Shown piece by piece: positions 1 through 5,877 of a stretch of 6,051 nt of DNA; the first letter of the stretch is position 1, and each line of letters starts with the position of its first letter. The notes under the pieces were generated by a model. The model saw only the letters and a program-made list of their open reading frames with translations, made no database searches and was not told the origin of the DNA. Origin of the DNA: Alphaproteobacteria bacterium (GTDB lineage: Bacteria; Pseudomonadota; Alphaproteobacteria; BOG-932; Roseiterribacteraceae); assembly GCA_903970575.1 (NCBI GenBank), contig CAJCJC010000201.1, positions 1 through 6,051 of the forward strand, in the 5' to 3' direction. A program made the translations under genes and the position numbers.

Positions 1-981
1 GCCGCCATGCAGGTCGGCGATCGAGGAGCCGGGATAAACGACATGTCCCGCCTCATCTCGGATAGCAGTCCCATAGGTTTGCAAGGTGGCTACCTGAGTT
101 GGCGAGAGGCAATCGGCGGAGTGCGCGCTTGCGCATTCGAAGAGTTTCGGATCGGGTGCGCACTTACCGGGATTTTGGATCAGGCCGTCCTTGACCCCAT
201 CGGCGCCGTCGCAGCTTTCGTGGACGACCCGATCGATGGCCGGCAGCGAGGTGCTTGGAATATAGGCGACGCGGCTCAGCAGATGCTGGTAGGCCGAGGC
301 GCCCGCCAGAATTGTGCGCATATCCATGAAGGGCGCGCCGGCGACAATCCCATCATAATCGTCGGGATATCGGGTCGCCTCCATCAGCCCTTCCCGGCCG
401 CCATTGGAGCAGCCGTCGAAATAGGCGCGGGAAACCCCGGGTACGCCATAATAGCGCTGGGTAAGCAACTTGGCCGCCAGCGTGACATCGTGAATTGCAC
501 GAAAATAATAGTCGGCGAGCTTCGCCTGATCAGGGACGCCGGGCTTTATCAACGCCCAGCTTGCATCGGTGCCCGGCGCCTGGTGGCCTGTATCCGTGAT
601 CGCCGTGGCGTAGCCCTTCGTCGTGGCGACAACCATATCGGTTCGCGTCACGGACGGATAAAGACTGCCCGCGAAACCGCCCACGCCCCAGAAAAGGAAT
701 TTCCTGTTCCACGAAGCCGGTAGTTTGAGTTCGAATCGCGCGGACCCCGGTGGCGCCCCCTCCCCGCTGGTCGCGACAGAACCCAGGACATCGCAGTAAT
801 CCGGCGCCAGATTCGATCCCATTCGCGCGGTGGCCGAACTTATGGTCACCTTGGCCACCGACAAGGCCGATAACCCAGCCACCGTGCATGTCGCTTGACC
901 AGCGGAAGCGCCGCCGCCGATGCCAAGGATTCCCGCCAAGGCGCTGGCGACGAGGACAAAAACGCGACTTCCAACGCCCAT
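1..981 (-). CDS. Secreted tannase/feruloyl esterase family hydrolase (3' end outside window)
   Basis: A serine esterase of the tannase/feruloyl esterase family, which includes fungal tannases, feruloyl esterase B and MHETase; members hydrolyse aromatic carboxylic esters outside the cytoplasm. I read 327 residues from an ATG at 981, with no stop before the window edge. Residues 1-27 look like a signal peptide: R6, a hydrophobic run, then A-S-A before G28. The nucleophile motif G-C-S-N-G-G lies at 190-195, with S192 as likely catalytic serine and C191 placed like the cysteine that in this family forms a disulfide near the catalytic histidine. D258, D261, V263, D265 and L267 match the spacing of the lid-domain calcium site known in MHETase. 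The catalytic Asp and His should lie in the missing part, since relatives are usually above 500 residues. GAGGA at 991-995 is a ribosome site 9 bases before the start. The gene starts 6 bases after the transporter stop, in the same frame. The natural ester cannot be told. Confidence 0.9.
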   Translation of the reverse strand, partial: MGVGSRVFVLVASALAGILGIGGGASAGQATCTVAGLSALSVAKVTISSATARMGSNLAPDYCDVLGSVATSGEGAPPGSARFELKLPASWNRKFLFWGVGGFAGSLYPSVTRTDMVVATTKGYATAITDTGHQAPGTDASWALIKPGVPDQAKLADYYFRAIHDVTLAAKLLTQRYYGVPGVSRAYFDGCSNGGREGLMEATRYPDDYDGIVAGAPFMDMRTILAGASAYQHLLSRVAYIPSTSLPAIDRVVHESCDGADGVKDGLIQNPGKCAPDPKLFECASAHSADCLSPTQVATLQTYGTAIRDEAGHVVYPGSSIADLHGG

Positions 982-987
982 TCGGCA

Positions 988-2307
988 TCATCCTCGTTCG
1001 GTTACGCGCGCGACCCCAGGCAGGAATATCATGGCGGCGAGAGCGACCAGACAAGCGACCATTACATATCCCGCCGTCGCCAGGGGCGATCCATTGAGCG
1101 CAGCGCTCAGCCATGTCAGAACCGCCGGCGCGAATGCGCCAAGACCGACCACGGCGGCCGTGTAGGAGAGCGACATGCCGGTCGCCCGTATCGATGTGAC
1201 GAAAAGTTCGGAGAGCGCCGCCGGCGCGACGCCAATGTAGCACCCCGTAAACAGGCAAAATATAGATTGCACAGCGATCAGGTTTATCAGGGCGTGCGTC
1301 GCGTGCAACCACAGGAAAAGCGGGGCGACAAGGAGCAAAAGCGCAAACGCCGCGGCCGACAAGACAAATCTTCGCCCGATCCGATCCGAAAGCGCGCCGG
1401 CGCCAAAGCACGCGAAAACGAGCACAACGTCGCTGATCAACGCGGCGATGAAGGATTCCTGACCGGTATAATGCAGTGTGTTCTGCGCATAGGCTGGAAT
1501 CGGGATGATCAACGAATATGGGCCGACCGCCCACAGAACGCATAATCCGAAGCCTTTGAGAAGCGACCGCCAATGGTCTCGAAAAACGATGACCAAGGGC
1601 GCGGTGGCGTTTAGCGCGGCTCCCCGGCGCTTGTCCATCTCCGCCTGAAATGCCGGCGTTTCATCAAGCGTGCGTCGCAGATAAAGCCCCACAGGCGCGA
1701 TCAAGACGCCGACCATGAACGGAATGCGCCATCCGCCAGCGATAATCTCATCCCTGGTCAGCACGCTGGTGACGATGATGCCTATCAAAGCGCCCAGAAT
1801 ATTCGACATGCCCATGCTAGCCTGGAGCCACGAGGCGAAGACGCCGCGCTTTCCAGGCGGTGCGTTCTCCACCAAGAAAGCCGCCGCGCCGCCGATCTCG
1901 CCGCCAGCCGAAAAGCCCTGCAATACGCGGCCGGTTAGCAAAAGGACCGGCGCCCCGATCCCGATGGCGGCGTAGGTTGGCGCGAAGGCGATCAAGGCCG
2001 TCCCGGCCGCCATGATCATGATCGTCAGGGTCAGCGCCGCCTTTCGGCCAGCGCGATCACCATAAAGGCCAATGACGACGGCGCCGAGCGGCCGCACCAC
2101 AAAGCCGACGCCAAACACAAGAAACGACTTTATGAGATCAAGATTTGGGTCGTCGCTCGGCAAAAAGTTTCGGCCGATATAGACGGCGAAGAAGGCGTAA
2201 ACGGTGAAATCATACCATTCGAGCAGATTGCCGATAGACGCCGCCGCCACCGCCCGAATGCCATGATTGGGCTTGAGCGACGATGATTCCAAAGCAGCGA
2301 CGCTCAT
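988..2307 (-). CDS. MFS transporter, metabolite:H+ symporter (MHS) family
   Basis: An inner-membrane secondary transporter of 439 residues, the normal length for the MHS branch of the major facilitator superfamily (relatives of KgtP, ShiA, ProP and citrate carriers), which imports organic acids or similar solutes with protons. Visible signatures are G-N-L-L-E-W-Y-D-F at 26-34 in helix 1, the loop 2-3 motif G-D-R-A-G-R-K at 83-89, G-R-V-L-Q-G-F-S-A-G-G-E at 126-137 in helix 4, and the repeated S-D-R-I-G-R-R at 307-313 between helices 8 and 9. The many hydrophobic stretches fit about 12 helices. The ATG at 2307 has GGAG at 2314-2317 with a 6-base spacer. It is first in a two-gene unit with the tannase-family esterase, so the cargo is plausibly an acid released by that enzyme, such as a hydroxybenzoate or hydroxycinnamate. 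That is inference from context only. No regulator gene or clear promoter is seen for this pair. Confidence 0.93.
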   Translation of the reverse strand: MSVAALESSSLKPNHGIRAVAAASIGNLLEWYDFTVYAFFAVYIGRNFLPSDDPNLDLIKSFLVFGVGFVVRPLGAVVIGLYGDRAGRKAALTLTIMIMAAGTALIAFAPTYAAIGIGAPVLLLTGRVLQGFSAGGEIGGAAAFLVENAPPGKRGVFASWLQASMGMSNILGALIGIIVTSVLTRDEIIAGGWRIPFMVGVLIAPVGLYLRRTLDETPAFQAEMDKRRGAALNATAPLVIVFRDHWRSLLKGFGLCVLWAVGPYSLIIPIPAYAQNTLHYTGQESFIAALISDVVLVFACFGAGALSDRIGRRFVLSAAAFALLLLVAPLFLWLHATHALINLIAVQSIFCLFTGCYIGVAPAALSELFVTSIRATGMSLSYTAAVVGLGAFAPAVLTWLSAALNGSPLATAGYVMVACLVALAAMIFLPGVARVTERG

Positions 2308-2393
2308 CCCTATCTCCGGTTATTTCCGAGGCCAATAGACCATCGCGAATACCGGATGGGAAGAGAAATGCTTATGCCGTGGAGTATCGTGCC

Positions 2394-3311
2394 TTACTTA
2401 GACGTCCAGGGTGAGGGAGCGCCCGGCGCGGTGGTAATGTCCTTGTTCGCCATCGCGGCCAAGCTCATAATTCCCCCTGTATTCATGCTGTCGACCATCA
2501 TCGTCGGGATCAAGATGGTGGCCCCCCGCTCCTTCGTGGTTTCGTAGATGATATTCATCGCACGCAACTGAAGCGCGGCTGGATTCTGGGCATAGATATT
2601 GGCGGCATCGAGAAATTTCTGCGCCACCTCAAGTTCGGCTGCCCCAAGAATGACCCGAGCCTCCTTCTCACGTTCCGCCTGCGCCTGGCGACTCATCGCA
2701 TCCTGAAGCGCGGCGGGGATCGCGACATCGCGGATTTCGACCGAGATGACAGAAACACCCCAGTCAGCGGTCTTGCGCCCAATCTCGTCCTTAAGAAGCT
2801 GATCGGCATTCTTGCGATCTGACAACAGGGTTGTCAGCGGCGACGAGCCGATCATCTCGCGCAAGGAGGTCTGCGCCACTCGGCCGATCGCTTGCCGGTA
2901 ATCCGTGATCTCAAGCGCCGCCCGCTCCGGGTCGTGGACCTGCCAGAACAGGATGGCGTCAATATTGGTCGGCACCGTATCGCGTGTCAGAGCCTGCTCG
3001 GCGTTGAACTCGGTGGTCTGGATACGCTGATCGATCCAAACGGTCACGGCATCGACGAAGGGCATGATCAAGAAAAGACCAGGCCCTTTGATCGCATGTA
3101 GCCTGCCAAGTCTTAGAACCACCGCCTTTTCCCACTGATTCGCCATTTGAAGCGAGAGTGGCGTCAGGAGCGCGAGCAGACCGAAGATCGCCGCCGGCGC
3201 ATAGAATGCGTCCGCGCTTCCGATCGTGGCCCAATAAAACGAGCCAGCCGCCAAGCCTATGAAAAGTATGGTCAGAATGCCGGAGGGAGAACTTGAGTTG
3301 CGCGGATTCAT
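2394..3311 (-). CDS. Slipin (stomatin-like SPFH/Band 7 membrane protein)
   Basis: A 305-residue prohibitin-homology protein of the slipin type. Family members sit on the inner face of the membrane, oligomerise into ring or cage assemblies and organise membrane microdomains or partner proteins. Two hydrophobic segments at about 11-30 and 38-55 form the membrane anchor. The Band 7 domain runs about 58-200: Q-W-E-K-A-V-V-L-R-L-G-R-L at 59-71, G-P-G-L-F at 76-80, D-T-V-P-T-N-I-D-A at 111-119, and A-Q-T-S-L-R at 146-151. A charged predicted coiled coil follows at about 203-235 (S-R-Q-A-Q-A-E-R-E-K-E-A), then the slipin C-terminal block N-P-A-A-L-Q-L-R at 243-250. The start ATG overlaps the regulator stop as ATGA, and GGAG at 3319-3322 lies 7 bases upstream, so coupled translation is expected. 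No NfeD partner gene, common beside many slipins, is present. The family call is firm; the cellular role is unknown. Confidence 0.95.
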   Translation of the reverse strand: MNPRNSSSPSGILTILFIGLAAGSFYWATIGSADAFYAPAAIFGLLALLTPLSLQMANQWEKAVVLRLGRLHAIKGPGLFLIMPFVDAVTVWIDQRIQTTEFNAEQALTRDTVPTNIDAILFWQVHDPERAALEITDYRQAIGRVAQTSLREMIGSSPLTTLLSDRKNADQLLKDEIGRKTADWGVSVISVEIRDVAIPAALQDAMSRQAQAEREKEARVILGAAELEVAQKFLDAANIYAQNPAALQLRAMNIIYETTKERGATILIPTMMVDSMNTGGIMSLAAMANKDITTAPGAPSPWTSK

Positions 3312-3691
3312 TGTACGTCTCCGTGTGTGATTTCGACGATTCGTCGCGCGAGCAAAAACGGGTCGACCCCTCCAGCACGCGCGATGGCGATCGTCTGATG
3401 CGCCATACGCTCGATATGAGCGACCTGACTTTCCACACCGATTGACGGGGGTGTTTCGGCGACAAACGTGCCCCGCGCTTTTACCAGCACGATCGCGCCG
3501 GTTTCGCGCGCGGCCTCATAGGCGTGCCGGACTGTATTGAGGTCGACTTTCAGCGCCACCGCGACCTGCCGCATCGTCGGCATGCGGTCGCCCGGCCGCA
3601 ACGCGCCCGCGCCGATCGCGGCCAAGATCTGATCCCGAATCTGGACATAGATCGGGACGCCATTGGCCTCGATATGCAGCGTGTCGAGCAT
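3308..3691 (-). CDS. GntR-family transcriptional regulator, YtrA subfamily
   Basis: A DNA-binding repressor with an N-terminal winged helix-turn-helix and only a short helical tail, which is the YtrA subfamily layout (no large ligand-binding domain). From the ATG at 3691 it has 127 residues. The wHTH spans about 12-78: P-I-Y-V-Q-I at 13-18, L-R-P-G-D-R-M-P-T-M-R-Q at 31-42, recognition helix D-L-N-T-V-R-H-A-Y at 50-58, and the wing K-A-R-G-T-F-V-A at 71-78. The tail, about 85-125, is presumably for dimerisation. I prefer this ATG because it shares a base with the upstream stop (TGATG) and has GGCGGA 7 bases ahead; a GTG at 3706 would add five residues (M-A-D-E-L) and has a poor ribosome site. 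The gene also overlaps the slipin start by 4 bases. The 20-bp palindrome at 3985-4004, upstream of the whole operon, is its probable target, so the operon is likely autorepressed. The inducer is unknown. Confidence 0.93.
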   Translation of the reverse strand: MLDTLHIEANGVPIYVQIRDQILAAIGAGALRPGDRMPTMRQVAVALKVDLNTVRHAYEAARETGAIVLVKARGTFVAETPPSIGVESQVAHIERMAHQTIAIARAGGVDPFLLARRIVEITHGDVQ

Positions 3692-3933
3692 CAGTTCATC
3701 CGCCACCGCTCTGATTCAATACGCCGTTCGTCCTCGGCATCTCGCCGCCGCTCCAGCCAAGGCTGAAAATATCGGTCACCGAAAAAGCCGATAATCGCGG
3801 ATATGGACGCGATGATAACAAACTGACCTGGCGGCCTGGGATGACCATGATCGGGTATCACAAAATACTGGATCAGAGCGGTCAAACAGCCGATCCCAGC
3901 CCATTTCAAGACGGCGCGGTCAAAAGGCGGCAT
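3691..3933 (-). CDS. Small two-helix inner-membrane protein, function unknown
   Basis: An 80-residue protein that I cannot assign to a named family. It shows a short start (M-P-P-F-D-R), a hydrophobic helix at about 7-26, a short Pro/His-rich turn (P-D-H-G-H-P-R-P-P-G, 27-36), a second hydrophobic helix at about 37-52, and a strongly charged tail from 58 to 80 rich in Arg and Glu. That suggests a hairpin with a soluble tail. The ATG at 3933 is preferred because a strong GGAGG (3939-3943) lies 5 bases upstream; the open frame extends to a GTG at 4005, but that codon lies at the edge of the operator palindrome and the extra 24 residues would be read from the 13-bp tandem repeat. It is the first gene of the operon, and its stop overlaps the GntR start. 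Small membrane proteins beside YtrA regulators and slipins could be partners or clients of the slipin; this is inference. Confidence 0.82.
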   Translation of the reverse strand: MPPFDRAVLKWAGIGCLTALIQYFVIPDHGHPRPPGQFVIIASISAIIGFFGDRYFQPWLERRRDAEDERRIESERWRMN

Positions 3934-3938
3934 ATCAT

Positions 3939-3943
3939 CCTCC
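3939..3943 (-). promoter_or_regulatory. Strong Shine-Dalgarno (GGAGG) fixing the small membrane protein start
   Basis: GGAGG on the minus strand sits 5 bases before the ATG at 3933. It is the best ribosome site in the window and decides this start over the GTG at 4005. Confidence 0.8.
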
Positions 3944-3961
3944 ACGCGCCAGAGTTTCGCG

Positions 3962-3987
3962 GCGCCCAATCTGTGCGCCCAATCTGT
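3962..3987. repeat. Perfect 13-bp tandem direct repeat, two copies
   Basis: GCGCCCAATCTGT occurs twice back to back, at 3962-3974 and 3975-3987. The second copy overlaps the operator palindrome by three bases. In the direction of the operon the repeat lies in the probable 5' leader, between the operator and the ribosome site of the first gene. It may be a recent slippage duplication or part of a binding site; nothing seen decides between these. Confidence 0.9.
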
Positions 3988-4004
3988 ATGATAATTATCA
4001 TACA
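3985..4004. promoter_or_regulatory. Perfect 20-bp palindrome, probable GntR/YtrA operator
   Basis: TGTATGATAATTATCATACA equals its own reverse complement over all 20 bases; the flanking bases (C and C) end the symmetry. YtrA-type GntR regulators are known to bind palindromes with outer GT...AC ends upstream of their own operon, and the YtrA-like regulator is encoded in the operon that begins 51 bases downstream. The AT-rich centre offers -10 like hexamers (TATGAT, GATAAT) in the operon direction, so binding here would block transcription start. Assignment to this regulator is inference from position and symmetry. Confidence 0.75.
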
Positions 4005-4031
4005 CGTATGGCTGTGGTTTCTGATTGTCAA
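3997..4031 (-). promoter_or_regulatory. Tentative promoter of the small membrane protein-GntR-slipin operon
   Basis: A perfect TTGACA -35 hexamer lies at 4026-4031 on the minus strand, just after cimA. The best -10 like hexamer, TATGAT at 3997-4002 inside the palindrome, is 23 bases away, longer than the usual 16-18. The hexamer at the ideal 17-base distance (TACGTG) is poor. A promoter must exist near here if the operon is not read only from cimA, but its exact elements are uncertain. Confidence 0.35.
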
Positions 4032-4049
4032 GCGCTATCGGAGCGCCTA
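4029..4049 (-). terminator. Weak hairpin at the cimA stop codon
   Basis: On the minus strand, GCGCT and AGCGC form a 5-bp perfect stem around a 5-base loop (4032-4046). It extends to about 8 pairs with G-U wobbles and includes the TAG stop. No U-tract follows, so this is not a standard intrinsic terminator. It may slow or partly end cimA transcription just before the next promoter. Confidence 0.25.
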
Positions 4050-5675
4050 CCTCACCGCCCGCCTGCCCTCGCCCGCCAGCGGGATAATCCGCGCTCTCTT
4101 GTGGAAAAGCCGCCAGGTGAGGCTGTCTTCAAGCGCCTCGAACGATGCCTCGATGATGTTGGGGGAAACGCCGACCGTGGTCCAGCGCTGGCCTTCGGCG
4201 TCGGCGCTCTCGATCATCACGCGGGTGACGGCGCGAGTGCCGTCCTTCGAGTTCAGGATGCGCACTTTATAATCGATCAGCCTTATGCCCGCGAGTTCCG
4301 GATAGGATGGGGCCAGCGACTTGCGCAGCGCCCCGTCCAGCGCATTGACTGGGCCGTTGCCCTCGGCGACCGCCATGACGAGTTCCTCCCCTACCGAGAC
4401 CTTCACCGTGGCCTCGGACAAGGTTTCCAGGAGTCCAGCGGCGTTGAATCGGCGCTCGTCCAGAATCCGGAAGGATTGCAGGCGGAAATACACCGGCACC
4501 GCCTCCAGCGCGCGCCTGGCCATCAGCTCGAAACTCGCCTCCGCCCCATCATAGGCATAGCCCTCGTATTCGCGTTGCTTCACCTGCTCGACAAGCCGGG
4601 CAATCCGTTCGTCCTTTGGGTCGGCTTCGATGCCGATCTCCCGAAAGCGCGACAGGACGTTCGATTTGCCTGCCTGATCGGAGACGATGACCCTGCGCGT
4701 GTTGCCGACAAGGACCGGGTCGATATGCTCATAAAGGCTCGGGTCCTTCTCAACCGCGGAAACATGCAGGCCGCCTTTATGGGCAAAAGCGCTGTCGCCG
4801 ACATAGGCCGCGCCCCGCGCCGGGATCCGATTGAGGCGGTCATCCGCCAAGCGACTGACATGGCGCAATTGACTGAGCCCCTCCAGGGTCACGCCTGTCT
4901 TATAGCCGAGCTTTAGCATCAAGGTCGGCAAGAGCGTGATGAGATTGGCGTTCCCGCAGCGCTCGCCCAGCCCATTCAAGGTGCCGTGGATCATGCGGGC
5001 GCCGGCGGCCACGGCGGCCAGGGAATTGGAGACCGCGTTTTCGGTATCGTTATGCGTATGAACGCCCAGATGGTCGCCAGGAATCACCTTGCCGATATCG
5101 GTCACGGCCTGCCGCACCGCGTCCGGCAGGGCGCCGCCATTCGTGTCGCAGAGGACGACCCATCTGGCGCCGGCCTGATAGGCGGCCTCGACGCAGCGCG
5201 TGGCGTAGTCTGGGTCCTGGCGATATCCGTCAAAGAAATGCTCCGCGTCGAACAGCGGCTCGCGACCGGCGGCGACGATCGCGCGGATCGTATCGGCGAT
5301 CACCATGACATTGTCGTCGAGGCTGATGCCGAGCGCGGTTGTCACCTGGATGGCCGAGGCCTTGCCGACGATGCAGATCGCGGCGGTATTGGCGTTGAAC
5401 AGCGCCGAAACTTGCGGATCGTTGCCTGCGCTGCGCCCAACGCGCCGGGTCATGCCGAACGCGGCGAAGCGTGCGCGGGTCAACACAGGCGGCTCCGCGA
5501 AGAACGCGTCATCCGTGGGATTGGCGCCCGGCCACCCGCCCTCGATATAATCGATCCCAAGCTGATCGAGCGCGTGCGCGATCGCGATCTTATCGGCTAC
5601 CGTGAAATCCACACCTTGAGTCTGGGCGCCGTCCCGCAACGTGGTGTCATAAAGGTAAACCCGTTCGCCTGTCAT
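4047..5675 (-). CDS. cimA: (R)-citramalate synthase
   Basis: Condenses acetyl-CoA with pyruvate to give (R)-citramalate (EC 2.3.3.21), the entry to the threonine-independent route to 2-oxobutyrate and isoleucine; cytoplasmic. The 542 residues match the long CimA class related to isopropylmalate synthase. The TIM-barrel catalytic domain carries L-Y-D-T-T-L-R-D-G-A-Q at 8-18 (R14, D15 catalytic/metal), H-T-H-N-D at 206-210 (metal-binding H206, H208), N-G-L-G-E-R-C-G-N at 234-242, and F-A-H-K-G-G-L-H at 297-304. The C-terminal part, about 390-530, resembles the LeuA-type regulatory domain that usually senses the end product, here presumably isoleucine. Homocitrate and isopropylmalate synthases are the alternatives, but E-G-G-W-P-G at 45-50 and the overall length favour CimA. 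The ATG at 5675 has a close, modest AGGA (5678-5681). The gene is divergent from mazG and stands alone, followed 43 bases later by the GntR-operon palindrome. Confidence 0.95.
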   Translation of the reverse strand: MTGERVYLYDTTLRDGAQTQGVDFTVADKIAIAHALDQLGIDYIEGGWPGANPTDDAFFAEPPVLTRARFAAFGMTRRVGRSAGNDPQVSALFNANTAAICIVGKASAIQVTTALGISLDDNVMVIADTIRAIVAAGREPLFDAEHFFDGYRQDPDYATRCVEAAYQAGARWVVLCDTNGGALPDAVRQAVTDIGKVIPGDHLGVHTHNDTENAVSNSLAAVAAGARMIHGTLNGLGERCGNANLITLLPTLMLKLGYKTGVTLEGLSQLRHVSRLADDRLNRIPARGAAYVGDSAFAHKGGLHVSAVEKDPSLYEHIDPVLVGNTRRVIVSDQAGKSNVLSRFREIGIEADPKDERIARLVEQVKQREYEGYAYDGAEASFELMARRALEAVPVYFRLQSFRILDERRFNAAGLLETLSEATVKVSVGEELVMAVAEGNGPVNALDGALRKSLAPSYPELAGIRLIDYKVRILNSKDGTRAVTRVMIESADAEGQRWTTVGVSPNIIEASFEALEDSLTWRLFHKRARIIPLAGEGRRAVR

Positions 5676-5710
5676 TTTCCTAACCGGTTCTCAACAATAT
5701 TAACGATACG

Positions 5711-5737
5711 ATCATACAGATTTGATTGGGAGGTAAA
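5711..5737 (-). promoter_or_regulatory. Possible cimA promoter
   Basis: TATGAT at 5711-5716 (minus strand) is a good -10 hexamer 35 bases before the cimA start. The best -35 candidate is TTTACC at 5732-5737, four of six consensus bases, but with only a 15-base spacer. The -10 lies within TGTATGAT, identical to one half of the GntR palindrome. Tentative. Confidence 0.35.
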
Positions 5738-5877
5738 CATCCATCGCCGAAAGGAGCGTGGATTGCGCCACAAAGCAGCTATGTGCATACGCGTCCGGTG
5801 ATCGACCTAATGGCCAAAGCTACTGGCGGAGGTCACAACATCGGCTATGGTGCTTTTTTAATTGTCAGAATGTGCCG

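Noticed and set aside
7..723. Plus-strand 238-codon open frame
   Set aside because: It lies opposite the tannase-family gene, whose minus-strand translation has clear family motifs; the plus product has no recognisable features.
530..1573. Minus-strand 347-codon open frame spanning the transporter-esterase junction
   Set aside because: It runs out of frame through two genes with strong motifs; its product is Arg/Gly/Cys-rich, typical of a shifted frame in GC-rich DNA.
2316..2355. Inverted repeat CCGGTTATT / AATACCGG between the slipin and transporter genes, as a terminator
   Set aside because: The stem is imperfect, the loop is over 20 bases and there is no T-run on either side. I see no clear promoter in this 86-base gap either.
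2356..2547. Short plus-strand open frame of 63 codons with a hydrophobic stretch
   Set aside because: Mostly antisense to the C-terminus of the slipin; no convincing ribosome site.
3934..4005. N-terminal extension of the small membrane protein from a GTG at 4005
   Set aside because: The start would fall at the edge of the operator palindrome and the 24 added residues would include the 13-bp tandem repeat; the ATG at 3933 has a much better ribosome site.
4008..4916. Plus-strand 302-codon open frame
   Set aside because: Antisense shadow of cimA, whose motifs and length are complete on the minus strand.
4986..5801. Plus-strand 271-codon open frame entering the cimA-mazG intergenic region
   Set aside because: Mostly antisense to cimA, with a low-complexity Gly/Arg/Asp-rich product and no family motif.
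5854..5859. Run of six T as an intrinsic terminator in the cimA-mazG gap
   Set aside because: No GC-rich stem sits directly before it, and no plus-strand gene ends upstream.
5737..5877. In-frame upstream extension of mazG, for example from GTG at 5758
   Set aside because: The frame is open, but the encoded residues are Cys/Trp/Gln-rich and unlike MazG, and AAGGAG is only one base from that GTG.
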